A DNA stretch of 40,739 nucleotides from Egibacteraceae bacterium (GCA_035540635.1 DATLGH010000049.1:1-40739), one strand, 5' to 3'; numbered from the stretch's first letter, positions 1 to 7,534 are shown. A program made the numbers and translations. Notes: generated by a model not told the origin, from the sequence alone.

Positions 1-359
1 GCAGGTCCAGCGCGGGCCCGTACCTGGTGTCGACCGGCTCCAAGGCGCGATAGTCCATGGCCAGGTCCACCTCGGACTGCTCCCGGCCGTCCGAGACGCT
101 CAAGCGCACGAACGACGGCTCGGAGCGCTCCTGCTGGACCACCAAGCCCTGTCGGAGCGCGGCGCGCTCGAACGCCTCGGCCCAACGCCGCACCGCAGCC
201 GCGTCGTCAGGGCCGGCGAAATAGTCCAGCTCTCGGGTGGTGCGCTCCAACACCCCGTGCGCCGCCATGGCCGCGCCCCCAGCGAGCACGAAGCGTTCGG
301 ACTCGGCCAGACCGGCCACGAGCGCCGCCACACGCTCTTGCAGCCCCGGTCAGCGTCAC
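1..359 (-). pseudogene. AbiEii-like nucleotidyltransferase, partial and frameshifted
   Basis: Partial leftward gene that runs off the left edge. Read from about 343 down to 1, it gives a clean reading frame typical of the nucleotidyltransferase (AbiEii/AbiGii, DUF1814) family: an LQERVAALVAGLAESERF helix, then a VLAGGAAMAAHG glycine-rich motif, then RTTRELDYF where the family usually has a D-x-D metal site, then a strand ending SEVDLAMDY. The natural start would be the GTG at 359-357, which overlaps the stop of the upstream gene. From that GTG the frame only joins the conserved frame if one G of a GGGG run (345-348) is removed, and a TGA at 352-350 blocks the conserved frame from reaching further upstream. 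The first Asp of D-x-D reads Glu. The family includes type IV toxins, but the toxin role is inference and the gene looks broken. Confidence 0.6.
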
Positions 360-729
360 GGGCCGGCGACGTCCTGACGCTGCCGCTCACGAACGCGCGC
401 TCGGCAATCCTGCAGGTGCACCTGGCGGTGGCGAGCCAGCCATCCGATCCACGCCCGACTGACCACCGGGGGCAGCACGAGCTCGTCCCACAGATCGATG
501 AGCTCATCGACGTCGATGAAGTACCGGACGCCTCAGCGGTGCCCTCCCGCAACACCTGCTCATACACCCGCGCCCGTTGCCGCCGGTCGGCCAAGTCATA
601 CGTGGGGTCGGCCCGGCTCCAGTTCACCCGCCGCGGCAACGTCACGACCCCGCTGGCCTTGCGCACCGCAGGGTCATCAACGTCGTCGGGGATCTGTGGA
701 GGGACATCCCCGCGGAGGGCGTACGTCAT
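356..729 (-). pseudogene. Conserved hypothetical protein, frameshifted, paired with the nucleotidyltransferase
   Basis: Starts at ATG 729 (MTYALRGDVPPQIPDD) with no clear ribosome binding site. The N-terminal ~65 residues are in one frame, ending near YEQVLREGTAE. The protein-like continuation VRYFIDVDELIDLWDELV is in another frame, as if one base were missing near position 540. A second apparent missing base near 430 is needed to reach RQVHLQDCRARVRERQRQ and the stop at 356, which overlaps the next gene start. The gene pair layout (small protein, then AbiEii-like nucleotidyltransferase) is a recurring arrangement, but I do not know this protein's function and do not call it an antitoxin. Two or three single-base shifts in 730 bp mean real decay or poor base calling. 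Confidence 0.5.
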
Positions 730-1050
730 AGCGCCGATGCTACCCACCCGGCACCCAGCAGGCCCCGACTTGCACACACCCCACCCCGACCCTTGAGGTA
801 TCCCCCGGGCCGTGGGTTCAACAGGTTCACCCGCCCCGCCACAACCGTAGGCCATCCGCCGCTCCCTGGATGTTGGCACCGCGGCAAGTTCGAAAGGCCG
901 ACCGTGAGATATCGCCGCTATCGCTCACTGAGCTGAACACGTCGACCGAGCGCGGGTCGCCCGCCAATCCTCACAGACTGCTCGTGATCCGTCATGACAG
1001 GCCGTGCCGACGCCCCGCGCCGCTTAGCGTTTCTGCAGGTCAGCGGCCTA
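730..1050. other. Intergenic stretch, no gene recognised
   Basis: Lies between the divergent decayed pair on the left and the tRNA-like sequence on the right. Several open frames cross it, but their translations are Arg/Pro/Ser-rich and unlike proteins, so none is called. No convincing hairpin terminator or promoter was seen. Confidence 0.4.
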
Positions 1051-1133
1051 CGGCATGTCCGGCCATGCCGTGCGATGACACCCCGTTCGGTCTGGGGGGC
1101 CGGAGATCGGGGGTTCAAATCCCCCCATCCCGA
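1051..1133 (+). pseudogene. Degenerate tRNA-Pro-like sequence
   Basis: A perfect T-arm is present: GGGGG (1109-1113), TTCAAAT loop (1114-1120), CCCCC (1121-1125). It is followed by a CATCCCG acceptor strand (1126-1132) and an A discriminator. CGGCATG at 1051-1057 pairs with that strand at six of seven positions; tRNA-Pro normally has CGGGATG. CCCCG-TTCGGTC-TGGGG (1081-1097) can form an anticodon arm with anticodon CGG (proline). The D-arm is not recognisable and the variable region is about 11 nt, too long for tRNA-Pro. It therefore looks like a decayed tRNA, or a 3' tRNA fragment left by an element that used tRNA-Pro as its attachment site. No CCA is encoded. Confidence 0.45.
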
Positions 1134-1194
1134 CTGCACACCGCCGTGGTGGACGCGTCGACGGCGGCGCGTGTCCGTGCGATCCTCATCGGTC

Positions 1195-1686
1195 ATGGAG
1201 TTGAGCACCGAGCCGTACTACCGCGCGGACCTCGCACTCGTGCACCACCTCAAGTTCGGCTCCTACGCCGACCGGTGCGCGCCGGGCATCCTCGCGCTGC
1301 TCGAGCCGGTGCGCCGGCGCGCGGGGCTCGTCCTCGAGCTGGGCTGCGGCAGCGGGCACCTCACCCGCCACCTTGTCGCCGCCGGCCATCGCGTCGTCGC
1401 CACGGACGCCTCGCAGCCCCTGCTCGACCTCGCGCGGGCAGAGCTGCCCGAACCGACCCGGTGGGTACGCGACATCACGACCTTCGTCCGCGGCGGTGAC
1501 GGCACGTGGCGCCGAGCCGACGAGCGGCACGACAACGTCCTCGTCGACACCGCGCGGTTGCCGGCCATGCTCGCGCGGCACGGCGTCGAGGCGGCCGTCG
1601 GGCGCGCGTTCGACAGCCATGCGCTGCCGGACGGCCTCGCCGCGGTCGTTGGCAGGCGCCCCGCCACCGGCGGGAGCGCGCCGTGA
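1195..1686 (+). CDS. Class I SAM-dependent methyltransferase with internal deletion
   Basis: 163 residues. The N-terminus (YYRADLALVHHLKFGSYAD, then LVLELGCGSGHLTRHL) is the usual start of small class I methyltransferases, with the SAM-binding ELGCGSG motif near residue 50 and the acidic ATDAS motif II near 75. Immediately after the DLARAELPEP helix the protein jumps to WVRDITTFVRGGDGTWRRADERHDN, a segment that sits near the C-terminus in full-length relatives of about 240 residues. The reading frame is kept, so about 75-80 residues of the core sheet (motifs III-V) appear to be lost by an in-frame deletion. Activity is doubtful. The stop overlaps the GTG of the DUF72 gene by 4 bases (GTGA). 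Start chosen at ATG 1195; no strong ribosome binding site is visible. Confidence 0.6.
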   Translation: MELSTEPYYRADLALVHHLKFGSYADRCAPGILALLEPVRRRAGLVLELGCGSGHLTRHLVAAGHRVVATDASQPLLDLARAELPEPTRWVRDITTFVRGGDGTWRRADERHDNVLVDTARLPAMLARHGVEAAVGRAFDSHALPDGLAAVVGRRPATGGSAP

Positions 1687-2579
1687 GCGGCCGGCGGCTG
1701 CGGGTTGGCACCGCCTCGTGGACGGATCGCACGCTCACCCAGGAGTCGGACTGGTACCCGTCGCGCTCCATGTCGGCGACCGAGCGCCTGCGGTTCTACG
1801 CCTCGGTCTTCCCCGTCGTGGAGGTCGACGCGACGTACTACTTCCCGCCGACGCCGGACCTCGCCGGCAAGTGGGTCCACCGCAGCCCCGCCGACTTCCG
1901 CTTCGACATCAAGGCCTACTCGCTGCTCACCCACCATCCCACGAAACCCGAGTCGCTGTGGGACGACGTCGCCGGGGGACTGCCTTCGGCGCGCAAGCGC
2001 TCGGTCTACCTCGAGCACCTGCCCGACGCCGCGGTCGACCGGGCGTTCGCGCACTTCCACCAGGCACTCGCGCCGCTCTACTCGTCGGGCAAGCTCGGCG
2101 GCGTGTTCTTCCAGTTCCCGCCCTGGTTCGTCGCCTCCCGGGCGAACCGGCGCTACCTCGAGTCCCTGCCCGACCGGCTGCCCGGCTACCAGGCGGCCGT
2201 CGAGTTCCGGCACGGCAGCTGGCTCGAGGAGGACAGCGCCGCACGCACTCTCGACCTGCTCGAGCGGCTCGGCCTGACGTACGTCTGCGTCGACGGTCCC
2301 CAGGGCTTCGCGTCGTCGGTCCCGCCGGTGACCGCCGTCACCGCCGACCTCGCCGTCGTCCGCCTCCACGGGCACAACGCCGAGAACTGGGAGCGCAAAG
2401 GGATCACCGCGGCGGAGCGGTTCCGCTACCTCTACAGCAGCGAGGAGCTCGCCGGATGGGTCGAGCCGATCCACCGGCTCGCCGACCAGGCGGGCGAGAC
2501 GCACGTGCTGTTCAACAACTGCTACCGCGACTACGGGGTGCGGAACGCGCAGGAGATGAAACGCCTCCTGAACTGCTGA
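1683..2579 (+). CDS. DUF72 family protein, site of element integration
   Basis: 298 residues, full length for DUF72 (YecE-like TIM-barrel proteins of unknown biochemical role). Family signs: VGTASWTDRTL near the start, FPVVEVDATYYFPPTP, DFRFDIKAYSLLTHH, GVFFQFPPWF, AAVEFRHGSW, VVRLHGHNAENW and the C-terminal LFNNCYRDYGVRNAQEMKRLL. Starts at GTG 1683, overlapping the methyltransferase stop. Its last ~65 bases contain a 38-bp sequence repeated exactly at 16653-16690, where the reading frame encodes an alternative DUF72 tail (QQMMRLLTSENTST). The present tail (QEMKRLLNC) was therefore most likely supplied by the integrated element, which restores the gene on insertion. What is seen: the family, the repeat and the two tails. 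Inferred: which tail is original. Confidence 0.9.
   Translation: MSGRRLRVGTASWTDRTLTQESDWYPSRSMSATERLRFYASVFPVVEVDATYYFPPTPDLAGKWVHRSPADFRFDIKAYSLLTHHPTKPESLWDDVAGGLPSARKRSVYLEHLPDAAVDRAFAHFHQALAPLYSSGKLGGVFFQFPPWFVASRANRRYLESLPDRLPGYQAAVEFRHGSWLEEDSAARTLDLLERLGLTYVCVDGPQGFASSVPPVTAVTADLAVVRLHGHNAENWERKGITAAERFRYLYSSEELAGWVEPIHRLADQAGETHVLFNNCYRDYGVRNAQEMKRLLNC
2515..2552 (+). repeat. attL: 38-bp direct repeat, left copy
   Basis: Starts ACAACTGCTACCGCGACTAC and ends GCGGAACGCGCAG; identical over 38 bp to 16653-16690. It lies inside the DUF72 coding sequence, 92 bp before the integrase start codon. Similarity continues imperfectly to about 2571 (GAGATGAAACGCCTCCTGA against CAGATGATGCGCCTGCTGA). 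Upstream of the left copy the DUF72 frame continues normally; upstream of the right copy it does not, as expected for attL and attR. Confidence 0.85.
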
Positions 2580-2643
2580 AACGCATTCCCGGCCTCCGGT
2601 CGTCGCGGTTGCATGCCGCTCCTTGTGCCGTTAACGTACAGCC

Positions 2644-3576
2644 ATGGCCGAGCCGGCGCAAGACCCGCATCCGGACTTCGCGATGCTCGCCACCTCGTGG
2701 GACATGTCCATGGAGGCCGACGGCTACGGCGCCGCCACCCGCCGCGGCTACGGCAAGGCCCTCGGCTCCTTCGTCGCCTGGCTCACCGAGCACTCCCCCG
2801 GCACCGGCCCGGCCACGGTGGTTCGTGACGACGTGCGCGGCTGGCTCGTCGAGCTGCGCCGCACCCGGGCGCAGAACACCGCAAGGACGTACTATGCGGG
2901 CGTCCGCCACTTCTTCCGGTGGCTGCACGCCGAGGGCGAGACCGACCGTGACCCGTGCGAGGGCATCCGCTCCCCCTCCCCCGCCGAGCCGGTGACCGAG
3001 GTCATCGCCGCCGCCGACCTGCGCCGCCTCGTCGAGACCTGCGCTGGCCGCGACTTCGTGTCCCGCCGGGACCGCGCCATCCTCCTGCTGTTCCTCGACG
3101 GCGGCCTGCGCCTCGCCGAGCTCGCCGAGCTTTCCATCGCGGACGTGGACGTGCGCGAACGCATGGTCTACGTCGTCGGCAAGGGATCGGGGCGCAGCGG
3201 CCCCCGCCACCGCGCCGTGCCGCTGGGGATCAAGGCCGCCCAGGCCCTCGACCGCTACCTGCGCGAACGACGACGTCATCCGTGGGCGTCATGCGACGCC
3301 CTGTGGCTGGGGGCTCGAGGACGCGGGCCGATCACGGCGGCGGGTATCAAGAGGATGCTGCAGCGCCGCGGCGAGTCCGTCGGCCTGACGATCCATCCGC
3401 ACATGTTGCGCCACGTGTGGGCGCACGAGTTCCGCGCCGCAGGCGGTAGCGAAGGCGACCTCATGCTGATCGGCGGCTGGAAGTCGAGGGCGATGCTGGA
3501 CCGCTACGGGCGCTCGGCCGCTGCCGAACGGGCCCGCGACGCCGCACGCCGCTACTCCCTCGGAGACCGGCTATGA
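2644..3576 (+). CDS. Tyrosine recombinase (integrase)
   Basis: 310 residues with the normal two-part layout. An N-terminal core-binding SAM-like domain (about 12-105) contains RGYGKALGSFVAWL and TARTYYAGVRHFFRW. The catalytic domain (about 120-300) has the usual residues: Arg156 in DGGLRLAEL, Lys180 in VGKGSG, His253 and Arg256 in HPHMLRHVW, Trp279 in IGGWKS (replacing the second His) and the nucleophile Tyr288 in MLDRYG. It faces away from attL and lies just inside it, as in elements that integrate into gene 3' ends. Starts at ATG 2644 with no good ribosome binding site. It ends in an ATGA overlap with the next gene. Pieces of a close relative lie at about 16.85-17.05 and 19.79-19.87 kb. Confidence 0.93.
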   Translation: MAEPAQDPHPDFAMLATSWDMSMEADGYGAATRRGYGKALGSFVAWLTEHSPGTGPATVVRDDVRGWLVELRRTRAQNTARTYYAGVRHFFRWLHAEGETDRDPCEGIRSPSPAEPVTEVIAAADLRRLVETCAGRDFVSRRDRAILLLFLDGGLRLAELAELSIADVDVRERMVYVVGKGSGRSGPRHRAVPLGIKAAQALDRYLRERRRHPWASCDALWLGARGRGPITAAGIKRMLQRRGESVGLTIHPHMLRHVWAHEFRAAGGSEGDLMLIGGWKSRAMLDRYGRSAAAERARDAARRYSLGDRL

Positions 3577-4148
3577 AATGGTCGAAGTTCACAGTGGGGG
3601 GTCCCATAGACGGCCGGGTACGAGCCACGATAGTCGAGTTTGACCCCGACCTTCCCGCAAGCCCCCTGCGCGACGCGGTCCGGCTGATCTACGACGCTGT
3701 GTGCGAGAAGCGGGAGATCCTTCCGGACGGCTCCGAACACGTGCAACCTTGGCTCGGCAAACTCCTAGTGACCGTCCGATGCGCGCTCTGCCAAAGGCGC
3801 ATCGCATGGGTGCTCGCTGTCGTCTACACCGACGAATGGCTCGCCGCCCATTCGGACCAACAGAATCCTCGGATGTTGTATTGGGCTGAGGTCCGTAGCT
3901 CCCCGCCGTCGCGGTGGCTAGCCAAGAAGGCTCGAAGGGTTCCGGCTGCGGTGACCTTGGTCCGGGACTTGCTCGACTTCGCGTCACCACCAGGAACCGC
4001 CGACCACCCTCCCTTGCGCGTCGGCTGCGGCTCCCACCCCTCGGGCGAACTCGACCGCCAAAGCGTCGTTACGGCGGCCCGGCGGGCTGAGGCTGCGGGT
4101 GAGATGCGCACGATCGAGTTCCGACCTCCAAGCGGAGCGGCATGCTAA
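3573..4148 (+). CDS. Hypothetical protein with possible zinc-binding cysteines
   Basis: 191 residues, not recognised. The start overlaps the integrase stop (ATGA), so it is probably translated with the integrase. A CxxC pair (VRCALCQRR) lies near residue 70 and a second Cys/His cluster (VGCGSHPSG) near 152. Together they could bind one zinc, but the spacing of about 80 residues makes this a guess. No signal peptide or membrane segment. It occupies the position where elements often carry a directionality or regulatory gene, but nothing in the sequence shows that role. Base composition is slightly less GC-rich than the flanking genes, fitting mobile DNA. Confidence 0.6.
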   Translation: MKWSKFTVGGPIDGRVRATIVEFDPDLPASPLRDAVRLIYDAVCEKREILPDGSEHVQPWLGKLLVTVRCALCQRRIAWVLAVVYTDEWLAAHSDQQNPRMLYWAEVRSSPPSRWLAKKARRVPAAVTLVRDLLDFASPPGTADHPPLRVGCGSHPSGELDRQSVVTAARRAEAAGEMRTIEFRPPSGAAC

Positions 4149-4228
4149 AGTCTCGGCGGAAGATCATGTAGGCCCGCGCTGCGTCAGCGGAACCACCGGA
4201 TTGGGCCCGGAAGCCGAAAGGCTTCGCC

Positions 4229-4495
4229 GTGGCCGAATTGACGCCAGCGCGAGCATCACTGCGTGGCCGCATCGCCGCCAACGTCCGCTGGTCCCGCGAG
4301 GACCCGACAGAGAACGTCCGCCGCGCCAATGTCGGCTTCCAGGCCCGCTTCCTCGACGAGGTGGACCCGAACCGGGAGCTCCCCGAGGCCGAGCGTGAGC
4401 GCCGCGCCAAGGCCGCGATGCGCGCCTACATGTGCCAGCTCGCACTCCGGTCCTCAAAGGCCCGCGCCGCCCGAAAGCGTGGTGAGGCGGCGTGA
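4229..4495 (+). CDS. Small mobile-element-associated protein
   Basis: 88 residues, strongly helical and rich in Arg, Ala and Glu, without cysteine clusters or membrane segments. Sequence features such as SLRGRIAANVRWSREDP, ARFLDEVDPNRELPEAERERRA and YMCQLALRSSKARAARK resemble a small protein family widespread in actinobacterial integrative elements and phages; its function is unknown. GTG start at 4229 with a GAAAGG ribosome binding site 7 bases upstream. The stop overlaps the next start (GTGA). It begins a run of genes from 4229 to 9577 joined by short overlaps, so it is probably the first gene of the early operon of this element. Confidence 0.7.
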   Translation: MAELTPARASLRGRIAANVRWSREDPTENVRRANVGFQARFLDEVDPNRELPEAERERRAKAAMRAYMCQLALRSSKARAARKRGEAA

Positions 4496-5580
4496 GGGCA
4501 GAGAAACGCCCGGCGGATGGTCAGGCCGCCGGGCGCAAGTCCTCTGATGTGGGAGCACCAGGACGACCCCAGCCTAGCAGCCGCAACCGACAAGTTGCGG
4601 GAACCGCATACGGCAGGGCCGCCCTCGCCTCCGCCCTCGACCGCATCGAATCCTCCCCGGGAGGCATGCGCCACCGCACCGTGTACGCCGCATCCGCCGC
4701 CGTTGGCCAAGTGCTCACCGGCGGTGAGTTACGCGACGAGACCCCCGTGGCCGCCGCCCTCGAGGCTATGGCCCGCAACATCGGCCTGACCGACAACGAG
4801 GCCGCCCGACAAGTCCGCCGCGGCATTGAACGCGGCGCCACCACCCCGCGAAAGGCGCCCACCGACGGTCGGATGCTGCGGGACGCCGGCGACGCCCGCG
4901 ACCGCCTCGTCGCCTGGTGGGAAGCCGTCGAAGCACACCACCTGACCGGTCGAGGCGCCACGACCACCATGCGGCTGCTCGCCGCGTTCGGACTGCTCGC
5001 CATGCGAGCCGGCAAGATGCGAGTCAGCGAGTCGCACCGCCAACTCGCCGAGGCCGCCGGCGTCAACTCGGGCACCGTCGCCCGCCACCGTGGTCGCCTC
5101 GCACCGTTCGTCCGCGTCGTCGAGCGCGGCAACCGCGCCACCGGCAAACCCACGACGTGGCAGCTCGTCGTTGTGAAGCGTGTCGCATCCCGCACCAACC
5201 CGGAGGGTTCTCCTACCCGGATAAGCGGGTTGGTGCATCATGCGACACCCCTCGGCAGCCCGGCGCATGACCTGTGGTCACGCTGGCCGTCGGGTTGGCG
5301 GTTGTGGACAGTCCTTGATGAGTCCGACGCCGCCACCGTCGCCGAACTCGTGGCCGCGAGCGGCTGTCACCGCTCGACGTGCTACCGGACTCTGCCGCGC
5401 CTGGCCGCACTCGGTCTGGCCGTCACGGACGGCGAAGGCCGTTGGCGTGGCGTCGTGCCGGAAGGCATAGGTGACAGCGGCTTCGTCCGCAGTCGTAAGC
5501 GGGAACGCCACGCGGCAGAACGCGAGGCCTGGGCCGGTTGGCGCCGCCTCGCCCTCGACGAGCGCAGGAGGGCGTCGTGA
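4492..5580 (+). CDS. Replication-associated protein: primase-C-like helices plus winged helices
   Basis: 362 residues, GTG start at 4492 overlapping the previous stop. Residues about 55-118 (GGMRHRTVYAASAAVGQVL, then AALEAMARNIGLTDNEAARQ and VRRGIERG) resemble the small helical domain found at the C-terminal side of bifunctional primase-polymerase and phage primase-helicase proteins. Two helix-turn-helix-like segments follow: SHRQLAEAAGVNSGTVARHRG (about 180-200) and ATVAELVAASGCHRSTCYRTL (about 280-300). No polymerase or helicase motor is visible, so it is more likely an initiator or loader than a full primase. Its neighbours (TOPRIM protein, HTH proteins) support a replication or control module. 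The assignment is inference from partial similarity. Confidence 0.55.
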   Translation: MRAEKRPADGQAAGRKSSDVGAPGRPQPSSRNRQVAGTAYGRAALASALDRIESSPGGMRHRTVYAASAAVGQVLTGGELRDETPVAAALEAMARNIGLTDNEAARQVRRGIERGATTPRKAPTDGRMLRDAGDARDRLVAWWEAVEAHHLTGRGATTTMRLLAAFGLLAMRAGKMRVSESHRQLAEAAGVNSGTVARHRGRLAPFVRVVERGNRATGKPTTWQLVVVKRVASRTNPEGSPTRISGLVHHATPLGSPAHDLWSRWPSGWRLWTVLDESDAATVAELVAASGCHRSTCYRTLPRLAALGLAVTDGEGRWRGVVPEGIGDSGFVRSRKRERHAAEREAWAGWRRLALDERRRAS

Positions 5581-5792
5581 CCTACACCGCCGACGTCCTC
5601 GGCGTTCCCCGCTGCTCCGCGGTCACCAAGGCAGGGCGACGGTGTCGCAACACCGTGTCCTCGGCCTGGTACGGGGCGGAGAGCCGCACCGACATCCGTG
5701 AAGCGATGCTCACCCAGCGCCGCTGCCGCGTTCACGTCGACCTTCCCCTGGCACCCGTTGTGGACCTGTTCACCCGTCGGAGGCTGCCGTGA
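5577..5792 (+). CDS. Small Cys-rich putative zinc-binding protein
   Basis: 71 residues from GTG 5577, which overlaps the upstream stop (GTGA); an earlier in-frame start at 5538 is rejected because it lies inside the previous gene. The motif is RCSAVTKAGRRCRNTV followed about 25 residues later by RRCRVHV, giving C-x7-C...C-x2-H. This matches the pattern of the small DUF5763-like zinc proteins common in phages and actinobacterial elements. Role unknown. It ends in a GTGA overlap with the next gene. Confidence 0.6.
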   Translation: MTYTADVLGVPRCSAVTKAGRRCRNTVSSAWYGAESRTDIREAMLTQRRCRVHVDLPLAPVVDLFTRRRLP

Positions 5793-6394
5793 CCGCCGAC
5801 TACTACGACTCTGAGGCGACCGATCGTCTGTGGGCGTTCATGGAGCCGCCTCGTGCCACGACGGCTCCCTCGCCTGTGGATGACGACGCTGACCGTTGGG
5901 TGGGTCCGCCGGAGGATGAAGCTCGACGGCTGCGCGACCGGGGTGTCGAGACGGCGCTGAACGCCGCGGACAGCCGAGCTCGTGGCGCGGCCGAGCGTGC
6001 GTTGCGCGAGCTGGCCGAGTCTGGCCGCACCTTCACGTCCGACGACCTGCGCGAGCGCGTCGGCGCGCCCCTGGCGTGTCGCCAGAACGTGCTCGGCGCG
6101 CTGTTTCTGACCGCCGCGCAGTCGGGCCTCATCGAGCGGGTTGGCTACCGACAGTCGACCCGCCGGGAGGCGAGGGGCCGCGAGCTCAAACTGTGGCGCG
6201 GGACGGGCCGGGTGCCTGACGAGCCGGCCTCCTCGAGCCCGACCCCGGCCCCGGCCGCGAAGCCTGCCCCCGCTGCGGGCGTGTGGACCGCCGCCGACGA
6301 GCCCGCGCCGTGCTCGGTTTGCCGCAAACCGGCGTTCATGCGCGACCCGTCGGGGCGACCTCGGCACCGTGCGGCCTGCGGGGGTGGAGCGTGA
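5789..6394 (+). CDS. Winged-helix protein with C-terminal zinc ribbon
   Basis: 201 residues, GTG start at 5789. After an acidic N-terminus, residues about 60-130 form a compact domain (AERALRELAESGRTFTSDDL, then ALFLTAAQSGLIERVGY, RQSTRREARGRELKLW) that looks like a winged helix. A flexible Ala/Pro linker (about 145-170) follows, then a Cys cluster, PCSVCRK at about 176 and HRAAC near the end, which could form a zinc ribbon. Similar proteins sit in replication modules of actinobacterial prophages. It precedes, with a 4-base overlap, the TOPRIM protein, so the two may act together. Function inferred from position only. Confidence 0.6.
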   Translation: MTADYYDSEATDRLWAFMEPPRATTAPSPVDDDADRWVGPPEDEARRLRDRGVETALNAADSRARGAAERALRELAESGRTFTSDDLRERVGAPLACRQNVLGALFLTAAQSGLIERVGYRQSTRREARGRELKLWRGTGRVPDEPASSSPTPAPAAKPAPAAGVWTAADEPAPCSVCRKPAFMRDPSGRPRHRAACGGGA

Positions 6395-7314
6395 GGGCCT
6401 ACACCTCGACCCGTCCTCGCGGCATGGCGCCGTGGCGACCGCAAGCCAAGACGCTCGTGCGGCTCGACCAGGTGCAGGCGGTCCTCGACGAGTACGCCGA
6501 GCACCTGCCGCTGACGTGCAGGCAGGTCTTCTACCGGCTCGTCGGCGCCTACGGCTACCCGAAGACCGAGCAGGCCTATGACCGGCTGACCAACATGCTC
6601 GTGCGCGCTCGTCGCGCCGGGCTCATACCGTTCGACGCGTTGCGCGACGACGGCGCAACCCACGTCGACCAGGCCGGCTACGTCAACGCCGCGCACTTCC
6701 TGCGCAGCGTGCGGGGGGCCGCGCAGTCCTACCGGCGTGACCGCCAGGACCGCCAGCCCGTCGTGCTCGAGCTGTGGTGCGAGGCCGCCGGCATGGCGCC
6801 GCAACTGGCGCGCATGGTCGAGCACTACGGCATCGACGTCTACAGCTCGTCGGGCTTCGACTCGCTGACCGTCAAACACGACGCCGCGCAACGCTTCGTC
6901 CAGCGCGACCGGCGCACCGTGGTGCTGCACGTCGGCGACCACGACCCGTCGGGGCGGGCGCTGTTCGATTCCGTGGCCAGCGACGTCGCACTGTTGGCGC
7001 TCGGGCTCGACCTACCCGAGTGGCTCGTCCCGGAGTTCGTCGAGGTGGCCGTCACCCCCGCGCAGGTCGAGCGCTACGCCCTGCCGTCGTCGCCAGCCAA
7101 GGCGACCGACCGCCGCGGCGGCTGGGAAGGCGGGACCGTGCAGGCCGAGGCGCTGGCACCCGACCAGCTCGCCGCCGAAGTGCGGCAAGCCGTAGAAACC
7201 CGCTTCGACCTCTACCAGCTCGCCAAGGTGCTCGACACCGAGGAGGCCGAGCGCGCCTACCTCGTCGCCGAGCTCGACCGTCTCGCCAGCGGGGAGGTGT
7301 CGGGTGCCCCGTGA
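6391..7314 (+). CDS. TOPRIM protein related to topoisomerase VI subunit A
   Basis: 307 residues from GTG 6391, which overlaps the upstream stop. The N-terminal region has LPLTCRQVFYRLVGAYGYPK, TEQAYDRLTNMLVRARRAGLI, a winged-helix-like segment found in Topo VI A/Spo11-like phage proteins. The TOPRIM core follows: LELWCEAAGMAPQLARM carries the conserved Glu, YGIDVYSSSGFDS is the next strand, and VVLHVGDHDPSGRALF (about residues 185-200) carries the D-x-D metal site. The Spo11-type catalytic tyrosine would be in the YRL segment near residue 49 (FYRL), by analogy only. Such stand-alone proteins may nick, relax or process DNA in element replication. No subunit B (ATPase) gene is nearby, so a full topoisomerase is not encoded here. 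Confidence 0.72.
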   Translation: MRAYTSTRPRGMAPWRPQAKTLVRLDQVQAVLDEYAEHLPLTCRQVFYRLVGAYGYPKTEQAYDRLTNMLVRARRAGLIPFDALRDDGATHVDQAGYVNAAHFLRSVRGAAQSYRRDRQDRQPVVLELWCEAAGMAPQLARMVEHYGIDVYSSSGFDSLTVKHDAAQRFVQRDRRTVVLHVGDHDPSGRALFDSVASDVALLALGLDLPEWLVPEFVEVAVTPAQVERYALPSSPAKATDRRGGWEGGTVQAEALAPDQLAAEVRQAVETRFDLYQLAKVLDTEEAERAYLVAELDRLASGEVSGAP

Positions 7315-7534
7315 GGACGCCCGCACCAAGGGCGTGCGCTACCTCGCCGAAGGCCGGCTCATCGTTGAGGCCGTCGAGGGCGACTTCGTGCTCGCTCGCT
7401 GCCGAGGTAACGGGGCGATCTACGCCTGCGGCCATACACCCCGACGGGGCTGGTGGTGTGACTGCGCGGCCAAGACCCACTGCTCCCACCTGTGGGCGTT
7501 GATGACAGTGACCGTGAGAAGGAGGAACGCATGA
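7304..7534 (+). CDS. SWIM zinc-finger small protein
   Basis: 76 residues, GTG start at 7304, overlapping the end of the TOPRIM gene by 11 bases. The C-terminal half carries a SWIM-type zinc motif, CDCAAKTHCSHL (C-x-C-xn-C-x-H), preceded by YACGHTPRRGWW. The N-terminal half (RYLAEGRLIVEAVEGDFVLARCRG) fits the strands before the SWIM finger in larger proteins. SWIM domains bind DNA or protein partners. A shorter, altered copy is encoded at 7761-7883, followed by a similar partner gene, so this is the first half of a duplicated two-gene module. Confidence 0.7.
   Translation: MPREDARTKGVRYLAEGRLIVEAVEGDFVLARCRGNGAIYACGHTPRRGWWCDCAAKTHCSHLWALMTVTVRRRNA

Noticed and set aside
1051-1133. Functional tRNA-Pro
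   Set aside because: No recognisable D-arm, overlong variable region and a mismatch in the acceptor stem; kept only as a degenerate sequence.
1373-2995. Long open frame of 540 codons over the methyltransferase, DUF72 and integrase genes
   Set aside because: Translation is Arg/Pro/Ser-rich without domains; it is a GC-rich shadow of three real genes in another frame.
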